From positions 1 to 23,346 of the IMG/VR virus record IMGVR_UViG_3300022752_003061: a stretch of 23,346 nucleotides of DNA; one strand, 5' to 3'. Under the pieces are notes generated by a model, which saw only the letters and a program-made list of their open reading frames with translations, ran no database searches and was not told where the DNA came from. Every line of letters begins with the position of its first letter. Positions within the stretch are counted from its first letter, which is position 1. A program made the position numbers and the translations under genes. The stretch is from a virus. Positions 1-6,364 of this stretch are shown piece by piece.

Positions 1-49
1 TAAAATGTTGTAAAAAAAAAAATAAACTAAAAACAAAAAACCAATAAAA
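1..49 (+). promoter_or_regulatory. A-rich untranslated leader of the capsid gene
   Basis: The 49 bases before the capsid ATG are nearly all A and T, with an A11 run and AATAAAA directly before the start. No Shine-Dalgarno sequence is visible. A-rich leaders without Shine-Dalgarno are typical of strongly expressed Bacteroidota genes, so this probably acts as the translation-initiation region. The promoter may lie left of the window. Confidence 0.4.
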
Positions 50-1828
50 ATGGGAGCATTATTAGAATCAGGTCTCGTTGGTAACATCGGTCTTAAGCAC
101 CTTAAAGTTATCAAAGAAGATACTATTAACAAATGGGACAAATTAGGGTTCCTTGAAGGTCTTAAAGGCCACCTAAAAGAAAATGTTGCACAGTTATACG
201 AAAACCAAGCATCATTCTTGATAAACGAAGCATCATCAACATCTGAAACAGGTTCATTTGAGACTGTTGTTTTCCCAATCGTACGTAGAGTATTCTCTAA
301 GTTATTGGCTAACGACATCGTTTCAGTACAAGCTATGAACTTACCAATTGGTAAATTGTTCTACTTTGTACCTAACATTCAGGGATACGATACTGCAAAT
401 GCACACTATTCACCAATAGGAGCACCTAATGGACCTTCAGGTGGTCCTGGTACAGGTTACAACTGGAACACAGATAAGGATTTGTATGACAGATTCTATG
501 AAGGTAATGAACCTGCTTTAGACCCTCCAGGTTTATTTGACTACTCTAAAGGTCAATTTTCAGCAATTAGTGCAACATTGAATACTGTAGTATGGACAGG
601 CGGTACTTTAGCGGTTTCAGGTTACGGTGCGGGTGAATACAGAAAAGTATTAATCGCAATGTCAGGTTTCGCTTCAGGTGGTGCAGGTAAATTGATTGGA
701 CCAGATGGTCAACCAATGGACAACGAATCATTCTTGGCAGATTTGACAATTACTCCTAGTGCTACAGGTGCTTTCTCAGGTTTGGGAAGTAGCAATAACA
801 TATTATTTAGAGTTGTTACTCAAAAATATGGTAAAGGTATCGTTCAATATGGTACTCAAACAACTTCTACATTCCCTAATGATAAAACAGGTGGTGGTGT
901 TTATGATAATCTTTGTTCTGCTGAGGGTATAATTTATCTTGAGGCTGATGTACAAGTTCCTTGTTCTGTTGGGTCTAACTCACTTGATGGTTATTCAGGT
1001 ACAACAACTACTATAAGTGGTACTTCTTCTGGAGCGTTTAACGCAACTTACAGAATTTACAAGAATTTGGAATTTGAAGATAAAATCGGTGAGGTTTCTT
1101 TTGACCTTCAATCTGTTACAGTTTCTGTAACTGAAAGAAAGTTAAGAGCTCAATGGTCTCCTGAAATGGCTCAAGACGTTGCGGCATTCCACAACATTGA
1201 CGCTGAGGCCGAATTAACCGCTTTATTGTCAGAACAAGTTGCTGCGGAAATCGACCGTGAAATCCTTCGTGATTTACGTAAAGGTGCTGCTTGGAACTTA
1301 CGTTGGGATTACAACGGATGGAAGAGATTAGGTGGTAACGCAGTTCCATACACTCAAAAAGATTGGAACCAAACTTTGATTACCGCAATCAACCAAATTT
1401 CAGCTCAAATCCACAAATCAACTTTGAGGGGTGGTGCAAACTGGATAGTTGTTTCTTCTGAAATCAGTGCAATTTTTGATGATTTGGAATATTTCCACGT
1501 ATCAAACGCAGCTCCTGAGCAAGACCAATACAACATGGGTATTGAAAGAGTAGGTACTTTAGCAGGTCGTTACCAAGTTTATCGTGACCCTTACTTCCCA
1601 CCAAACACAGTGTTAATGGGACACAAAGGAACGTCATTGTTAGATACAGGTTACATCTACGCACCGTACGTACCATTACAATTAACTCCAACTATGTACA
1701 ATCCGTTTAATTTTACTCCAATTAAAGGTATCATGACTAGATACGCAAAAAAAATGGTAAATAATCGCTTTTACGGAAGAATTACTGTTGATGGTGTTAG
1801 AACATTTGATTTAAGAGAATTGAGATAA
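50..1828 (+). CDS. 23: Major capsid protein, T4 gp23-like
   Basis: This 592-residue protein forms the hexameric lattice of the head. It follows T4 gp23 (521 aa) in order: a short N-terminal region with an ENQ motif (51-53), an MNLPIGKLF segment matching gp23 MNSPTGQVF, a Gly/Ser/Thr-rich middle, then a long conserved block reading TERKLRAQWSPEMAQDVAAF with AEAELTALLSEQVAAEIDRE after it, and a C-terminal YIYAPYVPL motif. Residues 58-60 (INE, followed by Ala) fit the L/I-x-E cleavage rule of the gp21 prohead protease and sit close to the T4 cleavage point after Glu65, so the mature protein probably starts at Ala61. The extra length lies mainly in the middle, which suggests an enlarged insertion domain. 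The gene has its own downstream terminator. The protease and scaffold genes expected upstream are outside the window. Confidence 0.95.
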   Translation: MGALLESGLVGNIGLKHLKVIKEDTINKWDKLGFLEGLKGHLKENVAQLYENQASFLINEASSTSETGSFETVVFPIVRRVFSKLLANDIVSVQAMNLPIGKLFYFVPNIQGYDTANAHYSPIGAPNGPSGGPGTGYNWNTDKDLYDRFYEGNEPALDPPGLFDYSKGQFSAISATLNTVVWTGGTLAVSGYGAGEYRKVLIAMSGFASGGAGKLIGPDGQPMDNESFLADLTITPSATGAFSGLGSSNNILFRVVTQKYGKGIVQYGTQTTSTFPNDKTGGGVYDNLCSAEGIIYLEADVQVPCSVGSNSLDGYSGTTTTISGTSSGAFNATYRIYKNLEFEDKIGEVSFDLQSVTVSVTERKLRAQWSPEMAQDVAAFHNIDAEAELTALLSEQVAAEIDREILRDLRKGAAWNLRWDYNGWKRLGGNAVPYTQKDWNQTLITAINQISAQIHKSTLRGGANWIVVSSEISAIFDDLEYFHVSNAAPEQDQYNMGIERVGTLAGRYQVYRDPYFPPNTVLMGHKGTSLLDTGYIYAPYVPLQLTPTMYNPFNFTPIKGIMTRYAKKMVNNRFYGRITVDGVRTFDLRELR

Positions 1829-1850
1829 TCAAACTCTTACAAATACACTT

Positions 1851-1879
1851 AAGGAGACAAGAAATTGTCTCCTTTTTTT
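1851..1879 (+). terminator. Rho-independent terminator after the capsid gene
   Basis: A perfect 10-bp stem (AAGGAGACAA paired with TTGTCTCCTT) closes a GAAA tetraloop and is followed by a T run. It starts 22 bases after the capsid stop codon and would end the capsid transcript before the homing endonuclease gene. Confidence 0.92.
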
Positions 1880-1918
1880 ATTTATTATAATAATAATAGA
1901 TTTTTTGGATAAATGTTG

Positions 1919-1931
1919 TATATTTATAATT
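1919..1931 (+). promoter_or_regulatory. TATATTTAT element next to the start codon (site 1)
   Basis: TATATTTATAATT lies directly before the ATG at 1932. The same element abuts the starts at 2897, 5457 (minus) and, with one change, 12102 (minus). It resembles the reverse of the T4 late box TATAAATA and also the Bacteroidota -7 box TAnnTTTG with a final A. It may be a promoter giving a nearly leaderless mRNA, or a translation element. Confidence 0.45.
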
Positions 1932-2615
1932 ATGAAAAAATTAATTTTAACCGAAGAACAAACTAAAGAGATTTTAAGATTATATAATGAAGAATTATTA
2001 GGTTCCCCCACAATAAGTAAAAAACTGAAAATACATAAAACAATCGTATTAAATACTTTAAGAGATAATGGCGTTAATTTGGGACCTTCGGGTAGACGAT
2101 TTATTGGCGGTAAAAAGATTGCAGACAAAAAATGGAGAGAAAAAAATAAGGATTATATGTCAGAAAAATCCAAAAATTGGTACGAACAAAACAAAGACCA
2201 CAGAAAAAAATATATGGATGAATACCGAGAGAAGAATATTGATAAAATCCGGGAAGTTAAACGTAACTACGAAAGAACTCGGAAAGCGAATGACCCCCTC
2301 TATAAACTAATCGCCAATTTCAGGACGGCAATATATCAGGTATTAAAAGAAAATAACATAAATAAAAACGGACATTATTTTGAAATTTTGGGATATACTC
2401 CTTACGACTTAATCGAACACATTGAAAGTAAGTTTACAGAGGGGATGACATGGGAAAATTACGGAGAATTCCATATAGACCATATAACTCCCATATCTTC
2501 CTTCAACATCCAAGAAATCGGGGATAATGAGTTTATGAGGTGTTGGAGTTTAGATAATCTTCAACCTATGTGGGCGGACGAAAATATTAGGAAATCAAAT
2601 AAGATTTTATTATAA
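1932..2615 (+). CDS. HNH homing endonuclease
   Basis: This 227-residue protein is a probable free-standing homing endonuclease. Residues 5-48 look like a helix-turn-helix DNA-binding domain. Residues 60-125 form a very basic, Lys/Arg/Tyr-rich linker. The C-terminal third carries the HNH core: HIDHI (181-185) with the catalytic His, the LDNLQP stretch with Asn209, and ENIRKSNK (217-224), which fit the known HNH (betabetaalpha-metal) pattern. The start chosen is the ATG at 1932, because the upstream in-frame TTG adds only nine residues of no recognisable homology. It sits immediately after the capsid gene terminator, a common place for such elements, and would spread its own gene by cutting phages that lack it. 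It has its own TATATTTAT element. Confidence 0.88.
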   Translation: MKKLILTEEQTKEILRLYNEELLGSPTISKKLKIHKTIVLNTLRDNGVNLGPSGRRFIGGKKIADKKWREKNKDYMSEKSKNWYEQNKDHRKKYMDEYREKNIDKIREVKRNYERTRKANDPLYKLIANFRTAIYQVLKENNINKNGHYFEILGYTPYDLIEHIESKFTEGMTWENYGEFHIDHITPISSFNIQEIGDNEFMRCWSLDNLQPMWADENIRKSNKILL

Positions 2616-2623
2616 ATTTACAC

Positions 2624-2657
2624 CCCCCAACACATTACTCAGTGGGGGTTTCTTTTT
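2624..2657 (+). terminator. Possible weak terminator after the HNH gene
   Basis: CCCCCA (2624-2629) can pair with TGGGGG (2643-2648) around a 13-base loop, followed by a T-rich tail. It lies just past the endonuclease stop codon and overlaps the 3' end of the convergent minus-strand gene. The stem is short and the loop large, so the call is tentative. Confidence 0.4.
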
Positions 2658-2871
2658 GTTCTTCAGTTAATACTCTTAATGATTTTGATAATACTTCACT
2701 TTCTTGCATTGAAAATATATTTTTAGTATATGCCATATGTAATGCTTGTGTTATAACGTAAAACGCCTGTTCCGGTGTCATTTTATCAATGAATTTTGAA
2801 ATTGCGGATGGTTCATATATTGCAATACTTTCAAAAAGATATCCAATTGGTTCTGTTGTTCCTGTTGTCAT
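2635..2871 (-). CDS. Small hypothetical protein (78 aa)
   Basis: I do not recognise this family. The product is a 78-residue, acidic, probably helical protein with a MTPEQAFYVITQALHMAY helix in the middle and an acidic tail rich in Glu and Thr. No signal peptide, membrane segment or metal motif is visible. It is a single-gene unit on the minus strand, placed between an endonuclease gene and a head-protein candidate on the plus strand. Its ATG lies only 25 bases from the ATG of the divergent gene at 2897, so the two must share or overlap promoter sequence. The amino-acid composition looks like a real protein, not a shadow frame. Confidence 0.7.
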   Translation of the reverse strand: MTTGTTEPIGYLFESIAIYEPSAISKFIDKMTPEQAFYVITQALHMAYTKNIFSMQESEVLSKSLRVLTEEQKETPTE

Positions 2872-2884
2872 AATTTATTTTCTG

Positions 2885-2896
2885 TATATTTATTAT
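2885..2896 (+). promoter_or_regulatory. TATATTTAT element next to the start codon (site 2)
   Basis: TATATTTATTAT ends at the base before the ATG at 2897. It lies within the 25-base gap between two divergent start codons and is preceded by TG, as at site 1. Promoter and translation roles are both possible. Confidence 0.45.
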
Positions 2897-3607
2897 ATGA
2901 TGAAATATATAACAAAAAAATCATTAAGGGAAGCAACCGGTTCAGGGAGTTCCGGAACTTTTAAGAATCCAATAAGCTTCGCACCTCTTGATTGGGGTAA
3001 AGAACCTTTGGAACCATTTAATATTAGAGTCTCCGACTATTTAAATCCAACTTTAGCATATGATAGTTATGACGGTTCTTTAGATATTTCAAAAGAGAAG
3101 GTGGATAAAATAGAAAGATTAACAAAAAAACTTTCAAGAAAAGCCTCGGAAACATTCGGACAAAATGATGATGACGGAAATCCGTTAAATGGTTTTATTC
3201 CTATGGGAGATACCACACCAGGAACGCCCGGACATAAATCTGATTTAGTTAAGGAAGATTTGGGTGTTTGGTTTGGAACAAAAAAGAAACCAAAAGGTAG
3301 TAGTCAACCAAAAGGTCCTTGGGTTAATATATGTCGCAAAAAAGAGGGTGGAGGTCATCCCCCGTGTGGTAGACCGGATGCCTCAGATAAAGGATACCCT
3401 AAATGTAGGGCTGCCGGTGTTGCGTCAAAAATGACAGATTCACAAAAAAGAAGTGCGTGTCAACAAAAAAGAACTGCAGAAAAGACACATAATAAGTCAG
3501 GTACGGGGAACAAACCAAAAATGACCTCATATAAACCGAAATCCAAGAAAAATGAATCTATTAGAGATATAGTTATAAAGGTATTAAACGAACAATTCAA
3601 GAAGTAA
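2897..3607 (+). CDS. Candidate capsid-targeted basic protein with DUF5872-like domain
   Basis: This protein has 235-236 residues (ATG at 2897 or 2900) and no known function. Numbered from 2900, its N terminus is short and ends SLRE followed by Ala (8-12), like the T4 capsid-targeting sequence that ends in IAE|A and is cut by the prohead protease. A Gly/Ser linker and an acidic middle follow. Residues 115-195 form a basic, Cys-containing domain with WFGTKKKPKG, GPWVNIC, PPCGRP and YPKCRAAG motifs, which I recall as DUF5872-like, a domain of unknown function seen in viral proteins. The C terminus (219-235) carries IRDIVIKVLNEQ, almost the same tag found at the N terminus of the gene at 5503-5973. 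The stop overlaps the convergent gene by 11 bases. A virion internal protein is inferred, not shown. Confidence 0.85.
   Translation: MMKYITKKSLREATGSGSSGTFKNPISFAPLDWGKEPLEPFNIRVSDYLNPTLAYDSYDGSLDISKEKVDKIERLTKKLSRKASETFGQNDDDGNPLNGFIPMGDTTPGTPGHKSDLVKEDLGVWFGTKKKPKGSSQPKGPWVNICRKKEGGGHPPCGRPDASDKGYPKCRAAGVASKMTDSQKRSACQQKRTAEKTHNKSGTGNKPKMTSYKPKSKKNESIRDIVIKVLNEQFKK
3581..3595 (+). repeat. 15-nt sequence shared with the tag of a second gene
   Basis: GTATTAAACGAACAA encodes the VLNEQ end of this protein. The identical 15 bases occur in sense orientation on the minus strand at 5908-5922, inside the N-terminal tag of another gene. Identity at DNA level suggests recent copying of the tag, not only protein-level convergence. 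Confidence 0.7.
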
Positions 3608-4013
3608 CTTTTGTTAAGATATTTTTTAAAGAGTGTTTAATATTATTTTTTATTTCATTCTCCAAATCTTGTCGTTTTTCTTCCACCACTTTATCAAAAC
3701 CATTGACAATTTTATTGTATAATGAATCGCTTTCAATAAAAACGTTATAACTATATACGTGATTTATTATGCTGATTTGTCTATTGTGTATTACGATAAA
3801 CATATCTTTTTCATCATTTTTTATAAATCTTTTATTGGATATTGGGGCTATCGTTAATTTTGAATTTGTATTTTCTATCAGTTTTTCACAAATTTCAACA
3901 CAAAATATTTCTTCTTCCTTTGGTGGAGGGTTTGGGTCAAATTTTTCTTTTAGGTTTAAATAAACCCTAAATAATAATTTTGGTATGTATCCAACAACTT
4001 TATTTTCTTTCAT
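3597..4013 (-). CDS. Hypothetical protein (138 aa)
   Basis: The family is not recognised. The start chosen is the ATG at 4013, which gives a soluble 138-residue protein. Longer frames begin with GTG and add a hydrophobic stretch translated from the AT-rich divergent intergenic region, so I discard them. The middle (about 35-95) looks like an alpha/beta domain with Cys at FCVEIC and a TIAPISNKRF segment. The last 40 residues are a charged helix, probably coiled coil. The gene is convergent with 2897-3607 (11-base overlap at the stops) and divergent from the prolyl isomerase gene. On the minus strand TATATTTG occurs about 60 bases upstream and matches the Bacteroidota -7 consensus TAnnTTTG. Confidence 0.75.
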   Translation of the reverse strand: MKENKVVGYIPKLLFRVYLNLKEKFDPNPPPKEEEIFCVEICEKLIENTNSKLTIAPISNKRFIKNDEKDMFIVIHNRQISIINHVYSYNVFIESDSLYNKIVNGFDKVVEEKRQDLENEIKNNIKHSLKNILTKVTS

Positions 4014-4083
4014 AACACAAATGTAAGGTTTTTTATTGATTAAAAAAATAATTTCAACTACCTTTATAACAAATATATAAAAA

Positions 4084-4518
4084 ATGAGTAAAATTAAAAA
4101 TGGTGACACCGTAACCGTAAATTATGTCGGTAAATTAGATGACGGAACAATTTTCGATTCATCTTTAAATGAGGGTAGAGAACCCCTTGTATGTAGTTTA
4201 GGACAGAAACAACTAATTCCTGGTTTTGAAAATGGTTTAATTGATATGTCAGTTGGCGATAAAAAAACTGTTGAGATTGTTCCGGAAGATGGATATGGTC
4301 CATATAGAGAAGAAATGATTTTCGACATTCCAAAAGAGCAATTTCCTGAGGGTGTTAAAGCTGGCGATGTTTTAAACGCTCAAAGTGCAATGGGTCCGGT
4401 TAATGTTACCGTTGTTGATGTTGCGGAAGAAACAATTAAAATTGATGCAAATCATCCTTTGGCCGGTAAAAAATTAATTTTTGAACTAGAGGTTTTGGAT
4501 ATTATGGAAGCAGAGTAA
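4084..4518 (+). CDS. FKBP-type peptidyl-prolyl isomerase, SlyD-like
   Basis: This 144-residue protein should speed cis-trans isomerisation of Xaa-Pro bonds (EC 5.2.1.8) and may act as a folding chaperone. The split FKBP fold is clear: residues 1-71 include VNYVGKLDDGTIFDSS and LIPGFENGL followed by MSVGDKKTV, residues 72-125 form the SlyD-type insert-in-flap chaperone domain, and HPLAGKKLIFELEVLDI (124-140) closes the fold. The His/Cys-rich metal-binding tail of E. coli SlyD is absent; the protein ends soon after the last strand. It has no signal peptide, so it acts in the cytoplasm. It is a single-gene unit: an AT-rich divergent region lies upstream and a strong terminator directly downstream. 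Its place near the capsid gene suggests help in folding a virion protein, but this is inference. Confidence 0.93.
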   Translation: MSKIKNGDTVTVNYVGKLDDGTIFDSSLNEGREPLVCSLGQKQLIPGFENGLIDMSVGDKKTVEIVPEDGYGPYREEMIFDIPKEQFPEGVKAGDVLNAQSAMGPVNVTVVDVAEETIKIDANHPLAGKKLIFELEVLDIMEAE

Positions 4519-4524
4519 AAAAAC

Positions 4525-4550
4525 AAACCCCTCTTTTGGAGGGGTTTTTT
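4525..4550. terminator. Bidirectional rho-independent terminator
   Basis: AAACCCCTC pairs with GAGGGGTTT around a TTTTG loop. Runs of T follow on the plus strand, and the A-rich left flank gives T runs on the minus strand. It lies between the convergent prolyl isomerase gene and the minus-strand HNH gene (whose stop overlaps it), so it can end transcripts from both sides. Confidence 0.9.
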
Positions 4551-5457
4551 AATTTAACAATATTAATTGGTATTCGCATTTCCAACCTTTAAAATGTTTT
4601 AACTCTCCTTTTCCAACTCTATGTAATCCACTATCATTTAAATTGTTTTCAAGACAAAAATTTCTCAAAGATGGTAAAATATATTCATTACCATCAGGAG
4701 ATATTACTTTATAAATTCGTTTTTCAAGTTCTTCACCTTTAGTTCTATTTAAAATTATCATTCCTTTTTGTGGGGTTCTTTTTATTTTTTTTCTTGAAGA
4801 TTTTAATGTATTAAAACTTATGTTTTTTTCTCTACAATATTTGTTTAGATTTTTAACAACGGTCTTATTTAAATTTTCATCATATATTACATATTCGTCT
4901 CTATCATCAATATCATCTAATTTTTTTTCTAATACAGAAATTTCTGTATTATTTTTTTCTTCAGTTTTATTTGTTTTATTTATTAAAACGTCAACAAAGT
5001 TTATCCAAGTTTCAACATCTGTTTCATTTCTACCTATGTTAGCAGCATAACAACATAATACTATATTCTCTTTAGTATATCCTTTAAATCTATCAATCCT
5101 ATCTAATGAAGGTTGTTGAGGATGTTTTTTTGTTAGGGATGGAATTAGAGGAACTTTAAACCAATAACATAAACCTTCTTGATTTTTATATATTTCTATA
5201 ATATCATCAACGGTTAATGTATTTTCACAATCTCTTGATTTTGAGTAATTTAATAAAAAGTTAGCCCACAATCTAATTTTTCTTTCTTGGTATTTTAACT
5301 TTTCTTTCTCTTTATTTTTGGGGTCTTGTCTATATTTCTTTTTAGATTCTTTACCAAACAAATTGTGGTGGAATTTACACAATAGTGATTTTTGGGATTT
5401 GTGAAATTCACTAATGGGTTTATAATCACAACATTCTTTACAATATTTTGTTTCCAT
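4549..5457 (-). CDS. HNH homing endonuclease with Zn site and C-terminal repeats
   Basis: This 302-residue protein is a probable homing endonuclease. Residues 6-30 carry CxxC and CxxH, a probable zinc ribbon. The HNH-like core spans about 85-150, with Cys97, PSLDRIDRFKGYT (116-128), a CC pair at 135-136 and Asn140, as in phage HNH enzymes of the SLDRID type. The C-terminal half has two related modules (about 187-235 and 248-296) with the pattern of NUMOD-type DNA-recognition repeats; the second includes a SLRNFCLENNL helix and ends in GWKCEY. The gene follows the minus-strand operon after a 45-base gap with its own TATATTTAT element and ends at the two-way terminator. As a selfish element it could be inserted at the end of the late operon. 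Class assignment is firm, repeat naming less so. Confidence 0.85.
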   Translation of the reverse strand: METKYCKECCDYKPISEFHKSQKSLLCKFHHNLFGKESKKKYRQDPKNKEKEKLKYQERKIRLWANFLLNYSKSRDCENTLTVDDIIEIYKNQEGLCYWFKVPLIPSLTKKHPQQPSLDRIDRFKGYTKENIVLCCYAANIGRNETDVETWINFVDVLINKTNKTEEKNNTEISVLEKKLDDIDDRDEYVIYDENLNKTVVKNLNKYCREKNISFNTLKSSRKKIKRTPQKGMIILNRTKGEELEKRIYKVISPDGNEYILPSLRNFCLENNLNDSGLHRVGKGELKHFKGWKCEYQLILLN

Positions 5458-5470
5458 ATATATAAATATA
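5458..5470 (-). promoter_or_regulatory. TATATTTAT element next to the start codon (site 3)
   Basis: On the minus strand TATATTTATATAT directly precedes the ATG at 5457. It is the third close copy of this start-adjacent element and again heads a homing endonuclease gene. Confidence 0.45.
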
Positions 5471-5502
5471 TGGATTTTGGGTAAAGTGTCTAAATATGTA
5501 AA

Positions 5503-5973
5503 TTATTTTTTCTTCCATTTACCACCTAAACTTTTATAATGTTTTGCGGCGGCACCATTGCAATATGCACTAGGACAAACTTTGTATCTACTTTTAGCCC
5601 AAGATAATGATTTTTTCCACAGTGACGGATTTGTTGGTGTATTCTTTTTTTGTTTTTCAGTTATTTCAATTGATTCTTCCATCATACCCATTTCAATGCC
5701 CTCATTTCCTACTCGACTTTTTTCATTCATAAGGAAATCAAATACTTGGTCCATATTGTTTTTTGCTTCGGATATATGGTCAGCCGCCCAATCATGACCC
5801 CCAGACAGAATCTCGTCAATCATATGGGGTTCAAATTCATTAAGTAGTATATCACATTGCCTTCTCATTTGTTCTAAATTTGAGAAGAACATGTAGTTCT
5901 CGTGCTCTTGTTCGTTTAATACTTTTTTTACAAGAGAACTAATATCTCTTTCAGTTAATCTAATTGTTCTCAT
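5503..5973 (-). CDS. Tagged basic protein with PSAY motif, candidate internal head protein
   Basis: This 156-residue protein has three parts. Residues 1-21 form a tag (RLTERDISSLVKKVLNE then Gln) that is shared with the next gene upstream and ends in L-N-E, a fit to the T4 prohead-protease rule. Residues 25-110 are acidic and helical. Residues 115-156 are strongly basic and carry NPSLWKKSLSWAKSRYKVC, then PSAY (134-137 region), HYKSLGGKW and a poly-Lys end. The PSAY...YK..GG.W pattern is one I recall from many phage and large-virus proteins of unknown function. A basic C terminus with a cleavable N-terminal tag fits a DNA-bound protein packed in the head. The ATG is one base after the stop of the upstream gene, so the two are co-translated. 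Confidence 0.85.
   Translation of the reverse strand: MRTIRLTERDISSLVKKVLNEQEHENYMFFSNLEQMRRQCDILLNEFEPHMIDEILSGGHDWAADHISEAKNNMDQVFDFLMNEKSRVGNEGIEMGMMEESIEITEKQKKNTPTNPSLWKKSLSWAKSRYKVCPSAYCNGAAAKHYKSLGGKWKKK
5904..5973 (-). repeat. Tag-coding direct repeat, copy 1
   Basis: The first about 70 bases of this gene resemble, at DNA level, the first about 68 bases of the adjacent gene (6294-6361). The shared parts encode RLTE-D--LVKKV--EQ. The bodies of the two genes are not similar, so only the tag is duplicated. Confidence 0.7.
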
Positions 5974-5974
5974 A

Positions 5975-6361
5975 TTAATTTATTTTTTTTGAAATTGCAG
6001 ATTCAATAACATCAATGGCTTGTGAGTATTTGTTAAAATGTGTTTCAGCCATATCTATCGCCCTTATTATTCTTTGTTTTTTTGCACTATCCATCTTTGA
6101 TGACGTTATCTTATTTTTAAGGTCAGGAAATTTTGCAATAATATTATGATTTGGTTTATCCAATCTTTTTAATTCTTTCATATATCCCGATAAAGAACTT
6201 AAATATTTAAAATAGTCGTAACCATCCCCTCTCCAAACACCTTTTAATCCGGCGTATGCGTCTTTAATTGGGTCAAAAATACCTTCACTTTGTTCTTGTT
6301 CCCTAATAACTTTTTTTACAAGACGATTTATGTCTGTTTCTGTTAATCTAGTAGTTTTCAT
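5975..6361 (-). CDS. Tagged helical protein, candidate internal head protein
   Basis: This 128-residue protein begins with the same 21-residue tag as its neighbour (RLTETDINRLVKKVIRE then Gln), ending in I-R-E, which also fits the prohead-protease rule. The remainder is a charged, mostly helical domain rich in Lys with no motif I recognise (about residues 30-128, including WRGDGYDYF and an AIDMAETHFNKY helix). It is encoded between a large structural gene (three bases upstream) and the PSAY-motif protein (one base downstream), so it belongs to the late operon. The role as a packaged protein is inferred from tag and position only. Confidence 0.83.
   Translation of the reverse strand: MKTTRLTETDINRLVKKVIREQEQSEGIFDPIKDAYAGLKGVWRGDGYDYFKYLSSLSGYMKELKRLDKPNHNIIAKFPDLKNKITSSKMDSAKKQRIIRAIDMAETHFNKYSQAIDVIESAISKKIN
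6294..6361 (-). repeat. Tag-coding direct repeat, copy 2
   Basis: This is the second copy of the tag-coding DNA, at the 5' end of the upstream gene. See copy 1 for the comparison. Confidence 0.7.
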
Positions 6362-6364
6362 ACT

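Noticed and set aside
1932-1994. N terminus of the plus-strand HNH protein (KLILTEEQ...RLYNEE) looks like the RLTE...VLNEQ tag
   Set aside because: It lacks the L/I-x-E cleavage pattern at the right place and continues smoothly into a helix-turn-helix domain, so the likeness is probably chance or shared helix composition.
2789-2896. Hydrophobic N-terminal extension of the plus-strand tagged protein
   Set aside because: It overlaps the minus-strand gene's coding region and the shared gap; the ATGATG at 2897-2902 follows the start-adjacent element and gives the capsid-targeting-like N terminus.
4014-4109. Hydrophobic N-terminal extension of the 138-aa protein, resembling a signal or membrane segment
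   Set aside because: It depends on a GTG start that would overlap the FKBP gene, and it is a translation of AT-rich intergenic sequence; the ATG at 4013 is more likely.
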